DNA of 33,133 nt from Beijerinckia mobilis (GTDB taxonomy: Bacteria > Pseudomonadota > Alphaproteobacteria > Rhizobiales > Beijerinckiaceae), in the NCBI RefSeq assembly GCF_000745425.1, contig NZ_JQJH01000030.1, positions 1 to 33,133 on the forward strand, given 5' to 3'. The notes below the pieces were generated by a model that saw only the letters and a program-made list of their open reading frames with translations, ran no database searches and was not told the origin of the DNA. Positions 22,447-31,600 of this stretch are shown piece after piece. Numbering within the stretch: the first letter of the stretch is position 1; each line of letters opens with the position of its first letter. Position numbers and translations under genes: made by a program.

Positions 22447-24535
22447 TTCCTATGATCCCGACGCTTATGCGGCCCTGATGGATGACAGGCCGCTGTATGC
22501 GCCCTCGTCCCAGGCCTTCGAGACCCTGGCGGCGAACCTGACCGCCCGGCAGGTGGAAGCCGCTTCCACGCCTGGCGCTCTCGTCGTGCTGGCCGGTGCC
22601 GGCACTGGCAAGACCTCGACGCTGACCTGTGCCGTCGTCCATCGCATCGCCGTGGAAGGCCTTTCGCCATCGCGTATTCTGGCTGTGACCTTCACCAACA
22701 AGGCCGCCGCGGAAATGACCGGCCGCATCCGCGAGGCCTTGCAGGGCGGCAGCACACCCTCCTGGCTCGGCACGTTTCATGGGTTGGGCGCGCGGCAGCT
22801 GCGCGCTGAACCGGAAGTCGCGGGGCTGCGCCCGAATTTCGAGATCATCGACGCCGACGACAGCCGGCGCCTCATCAAGAGGATCATGCAGTCCTTAAAC
22901 CTCAATGCCGATGAAAAGGACAATGAATCCGGCGCCGAGCCGGTCAAGCGCATGACCAACCAGATCGGCAAGTTCAAGGACCTGCTTCTGTCCCCGGAGG
23001 ACACGCCCGCCTATGTTCGCAAGCTGATCGCCGATGCCAATACGCTCGGCAAGCCGATCCATCCGGCAAGCCTGCTCGCCGCCGCCAGGATCTACGACCT
23101 CTATCAGAAGCGCCTGCGTGACCAGAACAGCGCCGATTTCGGCGACCTCCTGCTCTGGCCGACACGCGCCCTCCTGCGCGATGCCGCCTATCGCACCCGC
23201 TGGGCGAACCGTTTCGACTGCATCCTCGCCGACGAATATCAGGACGTCAATTACGCCCAATATCAATGGCTGCGGGCTCTGGCTTCCAGCCATCAACGCC
23301 TCTTCTGCGTCGGTGACGATGATCAGGCGATTTATGGCTGGCGCGGGGCGGATATCGCGTATATCCGTCGCTTCACCCAGGATTTTCCGGAGGCTGCAGT
23401 GATCCGCCTCGAGCAAAATTTCCGCTCGACCGGAGCCATCCTCAACGCCGCCAATGCGGTGATCGCGCGCGATCCGCATCGGCTCGGCAAGACGCTCTTC
23501 ACCAACAAGGGCTATGGCCAGCCGATCGAGGTGGTGCCGTTCAAACATGCCGAGGCCGAAGCCCATGGCATCGTCGAGGAAATCCGCAAGCGGCATGGCG
23601 AAGGCGTCGGCTTCGAAGCCATGACGATCCTCTACCGCAACAATTTCTTCTCGCGCGGCTTCGAGGAATGCCTGATGCGCGCGAAAATTCCCTATGTGAT
23701 CGTCGGCGACGTCGGCTTCTACCAGCGCGCCGAAATCAAGGATACACTCGCCTTTCTGCGGGTCGCCACCACACCCAATGATCCGCAATCCGACGAGGCC
23801 CTGCGGCGCGTGATCAACGAACCGCGGCGCGGCTTCGGTCCCAAGGCCATGGCTGTTCTCGAGGAAGAAGCCGCCTTCCGCCGTCTGTCGCTGTTTCGCG
23901 CGATCGAGACGGCCGCTTTGCCGCCCGCCTGCCGCAAGGCTGGCCTTCTGTTCGTCGCAGCCATCGAAAAGGTCGCGAGTGACAAAAGCCTCACGCTGGC
24001 CGACCAATTGTCTCTCCTGCTCGACGCGACCGGCTATCGCGCCATGCTGAAGGAAAGCAAGGCCGAAGGCGTCGAGGCGCGGCTCGAGAATATCGGCGAG
24101 CTTCTGCAGCTGGCGGGCAGCTTTCACGACGCCCAGGAACTCCTCGACCATGCGGCGCTCGCCACCAGCCGGCCGAACGAGACGGAGGAAGGCCGGCTCA
24201 AGCTGATGACCCTGCACAAATCGAAAGGGCTGGAATTCGATCATGTCTTCCTGCCTGGCTGGGAAGAAGGGATTTTTCCGGCCGGCAACAGTGATCTCGA
24301 TGAGGAACGCCGCCTCGCTTACGTTGCGATCACAAGGGCCAGACACCGTGCCGCGATCACCTTTTGCGAATTCCGGCGCGGTTTTGTCGATCCCTCGCGC
24401 TTCATCGCCGACATCCCGCCGCAGCATCGCATCGATGGCTGGCTGCGCGATGATGGCGCCCCGCCCGTACAGCGTGTGGCGAGAACACCCCTGCGGCCAA
24501 ACTCGCGTCACACTCGCTCCTTCCCGGCGCGCTGA
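22430..24535 (+). CDS. UvrD/Rep-family ATP-dependent DNA helicase
   Basis: 701 aa with all SF1A helicase motifs: Walker A GAGTGKT (56-62), TFTNKAAAEM, motif II DEYQD (268-272), GDDDQAIYGWRGA, LEQNFRST, motif V MTLHKSKGLEFDHVFLPGW and motif VI YVAITRARHRAAI. It is shorter than chromosomal UvrD or PcrA because the C-terminal extension is reduced to a basic tail (RTPLRPNSRHTRSFPAR). It probably unwinds DNA 3' to 5' in plasmid replication, repair or transfer. It overlaps the preceding gene by 17 nt and lies 2 nt before the next. Confidence 0.95.
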   Translation: MSNEFDSYDPDAYAALMDDRPLYAPSSQAFETLAANLTARQVEAASTPGALVVLAGAGTGKTSTLTCAVVHRIAVEGLSPSRILAVTFTNKAAAEMTGRIREALQGGSTPSWLGTFHGLGARQLRAEPEVAGLRPNFEIIDADDSRRLIKRIMQSLNLNADEKDNESGAEPVKRMTNQIGKFKDLLLSPEDTPAYVRKLIADANTLGKPIHPASLLAAARIYDLYQKRLRDQNSADFGDLLLWPTRALLRDAAYRTRWANRFDCILADEYQDVNYAQYQWLRALASSHQRLFCVGDDDQAIYGWRGADIAYIRRFTQDFPEAAVIRLEQNFRSTGAILNAANAVIARDPHRLGKTLFTNKGYGQPIEVVPFKHAEAEAHGIVEEIRKRHGEGVGFEAMTILYRNNFFSRGFEECLMRAKIPYVIVGDVGFYQRAEIKDTLAFLRVATTPNDPQSDEALRRVINEPRRGFGPKAMAVLEEEAAFRRLSLFRAIETAALPPACRKAGLLFVAAIEKVASDKSLTLADQLSLLLDATGYRAMLKESKAEGVEARLENIGELLQLAGSFHDAQELLDHAALATSRPNETEEGRLKLMTLHKSKGLEFDHVFLPGWEEGIFPAGNSDLDEERRLAYVAITRARHRAAITFCEFRRGFVDPSRFIADIPPQHRIDGWLRDDGAPPVQRVARTPLRPNSRHTRSFPAR

Positions 24536-24537
24536 CC

Positions 24538-24744
24538 ATGCCGGATCTGTTTTCAAAACCATCGCAGCGCGATCTCGACACGCATTCCGAACCGTCGCGC
24601 ATCGACCGCGATCTCAAGTCCCATAGCTGCGCGATCTGCGGCAAGCCGGCCTCCTTTGGCTTCGGTGTCAAACTCATGCATGGCATCGACGGCCGCTGGA
24701 GCTGCTTCGAACACCGCGACGACGTCAAAAGGATCAAGCCATGA
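24538..24744 (+). CDS. Small zinc-finger protein
   Basis: 68 aa. A probable zinc site is formed by HSCAICGKPASFGFG and RWSCFEHRDD (CxxC plus Cys/His). The N-terminus is polar (MPDLFSKPSQRDLDTHSEPS). It starts 2 nt after the helicase stop and overlaps the following gene by ATGA, so expression is coupled to the helicase. It could be a DNA-binding or protein-binding partner; no family is recognised. Confidence 0.7.
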   Translation: MPDLFSKPSQRDLDTHSEPSRIDRDLKSHSCAICGKPASFGFGVKLMHGIDGRWSCFEHRDDVKRIKP

Positions 24745-25103
24745 CGATAGTCCTCAGACAAAGGTTCGCCAATCGGCGGGAATCCACCTCTCTGCCCTTC
24801 GACGCCGAAGGGGTTCACTGGGTCGTCTCGTATTCCTGCCTGCCGGATGGCAAGGTCGGCGAACTCTTCATCGCCTGCAACAAACCCGGCAGCAAGATCG
24901 AGGCGAATATCCGCGATGCCGTCATCGGTGTTTCGATCGGGCTTCAATACGGCATGCCTCTCGAAATCGTCCATGCTGCCATGAATGCGGACGAAGACGG
25001 TTCTCCTGCTTCCGTCGTCGGACGCGCCATCGCGCTCGTCATCGACGATCTCCGCAGACAAGCGCCGGACCAGAATGGGCCGACCCTGCAAGCAGCAGAA
25101 TAA
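24741..25103 (+). CDS. TSCPD-domain protein
   Basis: 120 aa. The domain seen at the end of class II ribonucleotide reductases makes up nearly the whole chain: YSCLPDGKVGELFIACNK, then PGSKIEANIRDAVIGVSIG, LQYGMPLEIVHAAMNADEDG and SPASVVGRAIALVIDDL. The Cys of the classical TSCPD motif is retained as YSCLPDG. Stand-alone forms occur on phages and plasmids with unknown function. It is the last gene of the Toprim-helicase operon, joined to the zinc-finger gene by ATGA. Confidence 0.75.
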   Translation: MTIVLRQRFANRRESTSLPFDAEGVHWVVSYSCLPDGKVGELFIACNKPGSKIEANIRDAVIGVSIGLQYGMPLEIVHAAMNADEDGSPASVVGRAIALVIDDLRRQAPDQNGPTLQAAE

Positions 25104-25258
25104 GGATCACAAATTAGAGATCGAAATAATGTGATATGCCAAGTTTCTAGAAAAATTGGAAAATTTAATATATAACGGTAATACCATATAGATACTCCTG
25201 GAACGATGGGAAATTATATCGGCCAGAACAGACACATCTCACATAGGGGGGATTGTTC

Positions 25259-25954
25259 ATGACGTGTCCGAACTGCGGCTGCGCGACCATGAATCGAGTC
25301 ATTTATCTCGGTCTACCAGGGCGTCTCTGCCCGACATCAGGCTGCAACACACTTCTTGGTCTGGCATCCTACGCACCCGCAATAACCTATCTGAATGCCG
25401 AAGGAGAAATTGATTACCATTTCACGCGCTATGAGGGTTCCTATTTAAAGGGGCTCTGGTTCTGGTTTATAGAAGTCAGCCAGAAAAAACGTATCCAGCA
25501 CGTTGTGCACTCCTCGATCAAGAAAAAGCAGGATGCCTATGGCATGGCACCCGATGCTTATATTGTTCGGGATCGGGACGGCACAGTCGAGGAATATTTC
25601 GATAGACAATCGGCGATTCAGAGCGTGCAGGAAAAGACGCGAAGTCATGACGGGGACATCGTGATGCTTCCGGCATTCTATAATGCCAAAACCCTGATGA
25701 GAACCGAGCGGGAATGCGCCCTTCTCGAGATACTCTATGATGTTAACAGATTGCATGGCAATGCCATTATGGCATCGCGGCATGATCAGAACGACGAACA
25801 TGCGACGGCTCGCGCCTCCGCGTTTCTCCTGGTCGCGACAGTCCTCGCCCGTAAGATTGACCCCGATTACGACGGGAGCAAGGATCCACTTGGTCCCTTC
25901 CGTCTTCTCCAGCGTATGCAGCGCATCCATCAAACGAGTAAGAAAGCAGCTTAA
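25259..25954 (+). CDS. Zinc-ribbon-containing hypothetical protein
   Basis: 231 aa from ATG 25259, which has AGGGGGG 8 nt upstream; a TTG two codons earlier is possible. The N-terminus has CPNCGCATM and LCPTSGCNTL, a probable four-Cys zinc ribbon. The central part is mixed and the end basic (LLQRMQRIHQTSKKAA). There is no recognised family. It is preceded by about 155 bp of AT-rich sequence without signals I can name, so it is likely its own transcription unit. Base composition is lower in GC than the preceding operon. Confidence 0.65.
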   Translation: MTCPNCGCATMNRVIYLGLPGRLCPTSGCNTLLGLASYAPAITYLNAEGEIDYHFTRYEGSYLKGLWFWFIEVSQKKRIQHVVHSSIKKKQDAYGMAPDAYIVRDRDGTVEEYFDRQSAIQSVQEKTRSHDGDIVMLPAFYNAKTLMRTERECALLEILYDVNRLHGNAIMASRHDQNDEHATARASAFLLVATVLARKIDPDYDGSKDPLGPFRLLQRMQRIHQTSKKAA

Positions 25955-26160
25955 GGCCCGGGCTACCGTCCTGAGCACGGAGACATGCTTTCGTCTATTC
26001 CCCAATGATTTCGTTTATTGACTCTGTTCTGGAATAGGACAGTCATAAGGACACTAAAAGAAATGCTTGTGCAGGCACAAATCGTTGAGACTGGAGATCG
26101 TCTTTAAAGACATGCTATTCCGGTTTCCTGGAACGGAAAAAAGGAAAAAAGAGAAGAAAA

Positions 26161-26305
26161 ACCACGAGCGGGGTCCGGCCGGCAAAAGGTGGGTCGTCCG
26201 GCCGCTGCGCTGGGCCGGGACGATCCCGGCGCAAGCGCCGCTTTTGCAGCCGTCCCTCCGGCTCGTGGTGAGGGGATGGGGTCTTCAGACAAAAGGAGCT
26301 CCCGA
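26161..26305 (+). ncRNA. Conserved structured leader, copy 2
   Basis: The outer helix ACCACGAGC (26161-26169) pairs with GCTCGTGGT (26261-26269). The second helix GCAAAAG (26182) pairs with CTTTTGC (26241). Between them is CGTCCGGCC/GGCCGGGACG around GCTGCGCT, then the hairpin GGCGCAAGCGCC. The tail GGGGTCTTCAGACAAAAGGAG leads to ATG 26306. Compared with copy 1, both sides of the outer helix change together. Confidence 0.8.
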
Positions 26306-26827
26306 ATGAATCCCAGTCTCAGCCTATCCCATCCGCTCTGGCAGGAACCAGGACTGCGCATCCTTTTACAGCGCCTCGTGCAGTTTCTGAAACCGGAACC
26401 CTCGCCGGCGAGACGGATCGAACCCAAAGCACCCGTCGCCAGTGTGGAGACGATCGCGTCCGAGGTTCAACCGCAATCACCCTCCCTTCCGTCCGCCCCG
26501 GTCATTCCGCTGCATCCGCGCAAGGTCATGCTGCCGGCAGAATTCGAGATCACAACGGAACAGGATGAGGCGGTCTCGGACAAGGCCATCGAAATCCTTC
26601 TCGGTCGCGGTTCAACCAGTCCCGCCGCGCTGATCGATGATCTTCTGCCACATGCCTCTGAAACCGCTGCGACCCGCGCCTTCGACCTGAAAGTCGCCCG
26701 CGCCATTCTTCTGCATGTCATCGCGCTCGACATCCGTCACGTCGCGCGGATGACGGGATTCAGCGAAGCGACCATTCTCGCCATTCTCAATGGCTGGCGT
26801 GAGGAACGGCTGGAGAAAGCCGCATGA
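26306..26827 (+). CDS. Hypothetical protein with C-terminal helix-turn-helix-like region
   Basis: 173 aa from ATG 26306, placed after the AAGGAG of leader copy 2. The N-terminal third is a Pro/Ser/Glu-rich linker. The rest is helical, with TTEQDEAVSDKAIEILLGRG and a final helix-turn-helix-like segment (IRHVARMTGFSEATILAILN, then GWREERLEKAA) that could bind DNA. It overlaps the next gene by ATGA. There is no family match I can name. Regulation by the leader RNA is likely from position. Confidence 0.65.
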   Translation: MNPSLSLSHPLWQEPGLRILLQRLVQFLKPEPSPARRIEPKAPVASVETIASEVQPQSPSLPSAPVIPLHPRKVMLPAEFEITTEQDEAVSDKAIEILLGRGSTSPAALIDDLLPHASETAATRAFDLKVARAILLHVIALDIRHVARMTGFSEATILAILNGWREERLEKAA

Positions 26828-27180
26828 GCCGCTTCAACATCCTTCTGTCTCAGGCCACTGAAGGGCCGTGGATCAAGCTGCCAGGCCACACCCGCATGGC
26901 GGATGGGCAAAACCTGCCGGTGTCCCGGATCGTCTCGCGCAAGACCCTGGCGTTCGTCGCCGAGACCCATCCCATCGGACCGGGCGATGCCGAGCAGGTG
27001 CAAGCCAGGGCCAATGCGGAGCTTCTGGCGAAAAGCCACGCCATGGCCCGATTGCTGGAGGAAGCTCTTGCGGTTTTCGATGTCGAATTCGAACGGGATC
27101 TGGAGATTTCAGGGGGCGATTTCCTCGAATGGTTCTCCAATTGGCGCGCCCGCGTCAAACAACTGGCTGAAACACGCTGA
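26824..27180 (+). CDS. Small hypothetical protein
   Basis: 118 aa, overlapping the previous gene by ATGA. The first part (GPWIKLPGHTRMADGQNLPV) is followed by a helical segment (DAEQVQARANAELLAKSHAM), LLEEALAVFDVEFERDLE, and a Trp-rich end (FLEWFSNWRARVKQL). Similar small proteins are common on phages and plasmids, but I cannot name a family. A terminator follows 24 nt after the stop, so this closes the two-gene unit behind leader copy 2. Confidence 0.6.
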   Translation: MSRFNILLSQATEGPWIKLPGHTRMADGQNLPVSRIVSRKTLAFVAETHPIGPGDAEQVQARANAELLAKSHAMARLLEEALAVFDVEFERDLEISGGDFLEWFSNWRARVKQLAETR

Positions 27181-27203
27181 TCCTGTGCCCTTCCCTCACT
27201 TTC

Positions 27204-27228
27204 AAGCCCGTCCTAGCGACGGGCTTTT
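27204..27228 (+). terminator. Rho-independent terminator
   Basis: AAGCCCGTC-CTAGC-GACGGGCTT forms a 9-bp perfect stem and is followed by TT then GCATTTTT. It separates the gene pair ending at 27180 from the gene at 27260. Confidence 0.7.
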
Positions 27229-27259
27229 GCATTTTTACACCCTGCCAATGGAGCATCTC

Positions 27260-27610
27260 ATGCCACGCTACATCATTTCCGCGCACAAGATCGACACAAT
27301 CACGGTGCGCAACGGATTGACCTGCACCAAAATGTCCAGTCTGTTCGGTCCGAAACCGGAGAAAGTGGTCGATGTCTCGTCCCTGAAAGAACTCATCGCC
27401 GAATACAATACATTCGCCGACAGTCTCATCGACAGCGGTCTTTGTTACGACCTTTATGTCACCAAACATCCACACGAGATCGCCCGTCTGTTTTCCGGAT
27501 TCAACAAGGCCCTCACCAACGGGGGACCGCTGAAGCGCATAATCAATCGGGAAATCGCCCTGGCCGCGGGAGCACAAAAACAGGAATCCGCCGAGTCAAT
27601 TGGCACATGA
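27260..27610 (+). CDS. Small hypothetical protein
   Basis: 116 aa from ATG 27260, which has GGAG 6 nt upstream; an in-frame ATG at 27248 is less well placed. The sequence is mixed alpha/beta (RYIISAHKIDTITVRNGLTC, then VVDVSSLKELIAEYNTFADS and NKALTNGGPLKRIINREIAL). No motif is recognised. It follows a terminator, so it must have its own promoter or receive readthrough. Leader copy 3 begins 41 nt after its stop. Confidence 0.55.
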   Translation: MPRYIISAHKIDTITVRNGLTCTKMSSLFGPKPEKVVDVSSLKELIAEYNTFADSLIDSGLCYDLYVTKHPHEIARLFSGFNKALTNGGPLKRIINREIALAAGAQKQESAESIGT

Positions 27611-27651
27611 ACACATGATCATGTGAAAGAAGAGAAAGGGAGAAGGAAAGA

Positions 27652-27794
27652 ACCACAAGCGGGTGCCGGCCGCAAAAGGCGGGTCGCCCGGCCGCTGCGC
27701 TGGACCGGGCAATCCCGGCGCAAGCGCCGCTTTTGCATCCGTCCCTCCGGCTTGTGGTCGGGGAATGGGGTCTTCAAGAAAAAAGGAGATCCCC
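27652..27794 (+). ncRNA. Conserved structured leader, copy 3
   Basis: The outer helix ACCACAAGC (27652-27660) pairs with GCTTGTGGT (27750-27758). The second helix GCAAAAG (27672) pairs with CTTTTGC (27730). GCCCGG/CCGGGC encloses GCTGCGCT, followed by GGCGCAAGCGCC. The tail GGGGTCTTCAAGAAAAAAGGAG leads to ATG 27795. The outer helix differs from copies 1 and 2 by paired changes. Confidence 0.8.
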
Positions 27795-28103
27795 ATGAAA
27801 GCTTACCATCTTCCCCGTCCAGATACCGCCTTCTCCCTCAGCCCCATCAGCTTCGACACATTCGATCATGAGGCCGCCCGCCGTGAGGGCTGGGACCTCG
27901 TCCGGGACGGCGTCTATTCCGATGGCGTGCCAAAAGTCCAGCTGCAATCGCTGCGCGACAATTCTCCCTTCAGCGAGGACCGCGATGTCTGGTCCCATGT
28001 CGTCGAGAAAGCACGTCTCTGCTCGAGCCTGCATCGCCAGGCGCTGGACCTGGTCGACCGCCTCGAGCTCATGGCTATCCACACCGTCCACGGATTCTGG
28101 TGA
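27795..28103 (+). CDS. Small hypothetical protein behind leader copy 3
   Basis: 102 aa; ATG 27795 follows AAGGAGATCCCC. The sequence includes FDTFDHEAARREGWDLVRDG, VYSDGVPKVQLQSLRDNSPF and a helical end RQALDLVDRLELMAIHTVHG. No family is recognised; similar plasmid proteins often flank the large methylase-helicase gene in my recollection. It lies 3 nt before the following gene, so the two are co-translated. Confidence 0.65.
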   Translation: MKAYHLPRPDTAFSLSPISFDTFDHEAARREGWDLVRDGVYSDGVPKVQLQSLRDNSPFSEDRDVWSHVVEKARLCSSLHRQALDLVDRLELMAIHTVHGFW

Positions 28104-28106
28104 GCC

Positions 28107-28511
28107 ATGACGGCCCGCAAGAAACCCCTGCAATGGGGCCGCGGCAGGAAACGGGAAACCGGCCTGCCCTCCCTTCCGCCTGCCCTGCCCCCGGAACTCA
28201 GCTTTCTTGGCAGCTGGTCCTGGCGTGATCCGCAGCCTGGCGAAACCATCCGCCAATGGGTTTCGCGGCAGGACCTCCTGCGCGCCGAACTCGAGGCCCG
28301 CGCCGCCAACTGGTGCCGTCCCGGCCAAAGGGTCCGGATCCTTCACGAACCGTCTCTGCGGAGCATCGGCGGCCGTCTACGGACCGGCACGATCATCCGG
28401 CCGGGAACACATCCCTTTGCCGATTACGTGCGCGTCGAACTCGACCTGACCGGCAGACAAACATCCCGGCGCATACGCTTTCTGGCGCTCGAAACCATCG
28501 AGCCGCTGTAG
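28107..28511 (+). CDS. Small basic hypothetical protein
   Basis: 134 aa. It opens with a basic stretch (MTARKKPLQWGRGRKRE) and continues with FLGSWSWRDPQPGETIRQWV and a beta-rich end (GQRVRILHEPSLRSIGGRL, then YVRVELDLTGRQTSRRIRFL). The second half could be a small barrel domain. There is no family match. It starts 3 nt after the previous stop and is followed by a GC hairpin and the methylase-helicase gene. Confidence 0.6.
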   Translation: MTARKKPLQWGRGRKRETGLPSLPPALPPELSFLGSWSWRDPQPGETIRQWVSRQDLLRAELEARAANWCRPGQRVRILHEPSLRSIGGRLRTGTIIRPGTHPFADYVRVELDLTGRQTSRRIRFLALETIEPL

Positions 28512-28549
28512 GCGCATACGCACCCCTCACTCTTCGTCTCATTCCACCG

Positions 28550-28574
28550 CGCGGGCGGCCCCATCGCCGCCCGC
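28550..28574 (+). terminator. GC-rich hairpin before the methylase-helicase gene
   Basis: GCGGGCGGC (28550) pairs perfectly with GCCGCCCGC (28566) over a 7-nt loop. There is no T run, so it may be a weak or factor-dependent terminator, or an mRNA structure 26 nt before ATG 28601. Confidence 0.4.
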
Positions 28575-28600
28575 CGATGACGCTCGTCCCGAGGACTTCA

Positions 28601-31600
28601 ATGGCTCGCAAAGACTCGTTCCAGCTTTCCCTGTTCGATACGACCGCCCTGTCGGCGGCCTTCACCGCCCGGCCCACCGTCAAGGCGCCGGCGAGCGCGA
28701 CCGCTGCCCCGCGCGAGACCGCTCCGCTTATGCAGGAAGCCGATCCATTCCCAGCCCAGGATTTTCGCCTCGAGGACGATCGCGGGCTTGCCAAAGGCTG
28801 GAAAGCCCGTGCCATGGACAATCTGAAAGCCATCGCGCTTTCGCAAAAGATCACTGAAGAAGGCCGTAACGCGTCTGCCGAGGAACAGGCGATCCTCGCC
28901 CGCTTCACCGCTTTCGGCGCCGGCGAAGTCGCCGACAAAATCTTTCGCCGCCTCGACAATCCGCCGGTTTCCGGCTGGGAGGATCTGACCGAAGAACTCG
29001 AACAGCTGGTCACGCGAGAAGAGCTCGCGAGCCTCAAGCGCGTGACCCAATATGCCCATTACACCCCCGAACGGCTCGTCACCGCGCTCTGGAATGGTGT
29101 ACGCCGCCTCGGCTTTGCCGGAGGCAAGGTCCTGGAACCCGGTTGTGGCACCGGCCTGTTCTTCGCGCTGCTGCCGGAAAAACTGCGCGGCAAGGTCAGC
29201 CTGACCGGCATCGAGATGGATCCGGTCACCGCGCGGATCACCAGCCAATTGTTTCCCAATGCCTGGATCCGCAACGAGGATTTCACCAAGGCGAAGCTTG
29301 CCGATTCCTATGACCTCGCCATCGGCAATCCGCCCTTCTCGGATCGCACCGTTCATACCGATGACGCGACCGGCAAACTCAACCTCTCCCTGCATGATTA
29401 TTTCATCGCGCGATCCATTGACCGGCTGAAACCCGGCTCCCTCGCCGCCTTCGTCACCAGCCGTTACACGCTCGACAAAGCCGGCACGACCGCCCGCGCC
29501 ACCATCGCCCAAAGCGCCGATCTCGTCGCCGCCTTCCGCCTGCCGCGCGGCGCCATGGCGGAAAGTGCCGGCACCGATGTCATTCTCGACGTCCTGTTCT
29601 TCCACAAGCGCCCCACCGGACAGGAACCGAACGGCATCGCCTGGCAAGACCTCGCTGAAATCATTCCAGCCGAAGACGGCGAAGCCGCGATCGCGATCAA
29701 TGAATATTACCGCGATCATCCCGACCATGTCCTGGGCTGGAATGCCCGCGTCTCCTCGCAATATGGTCCGACCTATGGCTGCACGCCCCTATTCGGGAAT
29801 GTCTTCGACAAGCTCGACCGCCTGATCGAGAGCCTGCCGCAAAATCTCGTCCAACCCGCCAAAGCCAGCCAGGACCGGCCATCACCCGGAAAGCCCCAGA
29901 TCGTCGTCGGCACGGCCGCCGATGGCGCGACCATCAAGGAAGGCAGTTACATCCTTCTCGATACTGTCCTGCATCAAATCCTTGACGGCCAACCCTGCAA
30001 GGTCGCGATCCGCAGCGCAACGAACAAGGAGGGCATTTTCGACAAACATGCGCGGATCATCCGGGCGCTGATCCCCGTCCGCGACGCCATCCGGGACGTC
30101 CTGCGCGCGCAGGAAGCCAATCAGCCCTGGGGCATGGCGCAAAGCCGGTTACGCACGGCCTATCAGGCCTTCGTCCGCCAGTTCGGACCGATCAATCTGA
30201 CGAAGGTCACGGAAACCAAAGATCCCGAGACCGGCCTCACCCGCGAAACCCAGCGCAAACCCAATCTCGCCCCCTTCCTCGATGATCCCGACGTCTGGCT
30301 GGTCTCCTCGATCGAAACCTATACGGTCGAGACGGGAGAGGCCAAAGGCGGCCCGATCTTTACCGACCGTGTGCTGCATCCCCCCGTCGAACCGATGGTC
30401 CAGAGCGCCGCGGATGCGCTGGCCGTCTGCCTGCACGAGCGCGGAACGATCGACCTGCCGATGATCGGCGAATTGCTCGGCCAGAGCGAGGATCAGGTCA
30501 TCGAGGCCCTGCGCGGCCAGATCTACCGCCTGCCGAACACCGTGCCGGGTCTCGACGTCTGGCAGACCGCCGATGCCTATCTCTCCGGCAATGTCCGCAA
30601 GAAGCTCGAGGAAGCCAAAGCCCTCGCGGACAGCGACGCGCGTTTCCACGCCAATGCCACAGCCCTTGAAGCCGTCCAGCCGATCGATCTCAAACCCTCC
30701 GACATTACCGCCCGCCTCGGCGCCCCGTGGATTCCGGCAAGCGACATCAGCCGCTTCATCCGTGAGATGATGGAGATTGATACACGCGTCCATCACGTCG
30801 AAGCCCTGGCGATCTGGACCATCGACGAGACACCGTTTCGCGGGCAGGCATCGGCCACTTCGGTCTGGGGCACCGAACGGGCGCATGCGGGGGAATTGCT
30901 GAGCGATGCGCTCAATTCCCGGATTCCGCAAATCTACGACGTCTTCCGGGAGGACGGACACGAAAAGCGAGTCCTCAACGCGATCGATACCGAGGCCGCC
31001 CGAGAAAAGCTCACGAAGATCCGCGAGGCCTTCAGCGCCTGGATCTGGACCGACAGCGAACGCGCCGACCGCCTCTGCCGGATCTACAACGAGACCTACA
31101 ACAATCTCGTCCCGCGCCATTTCGACGGCTCGCATCTGCGCCTGCCGGGCGCGAGCTCCGTCATCACTTTCTATGCGCATCAGAAACGGGTGATCTGGCG
31201 GATCATCAGCACCGGCAAGACCTATATCGCGCATTCGGTCGGCGCCGGCAAAACCTTCTCGATGGCCGCCGCCATCATGGAGCAGAAACGCCTCGGCCTG
31301 ATCACCAAGGCGATGTATGCGGTGCCGGGCCATTGCCTGGCGCAGGCCGCCCGCGAATTCCTGCTGCTCTATCCGACAGCCCAGATCCTCGTCGCCGACG
31401 AGACGAATTTCACGAAAGACAAGCGCCAGCGGTTCCTCAGCAGGGCCGCGACCGGCCATTGGGACGCGATCATCATCACCCATTCGGCCTTCAAGCTGAT
31501 CCCCTCCCCTTCAACCTTCGAGCAGAGGCTGATCCAGGAGCAGATCGATCTCTATGAGACCATGCTCGAATCCGTCGACAAGAGCGAACGCTTCACCCGC

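Noticed and set aside
26018-26046. TTGACT followed 17 nt later by AGTCAT as a promoter for leader copy 2
   Set aside because: The -35 match is good but the -10 match is poor; not enough to annotate.
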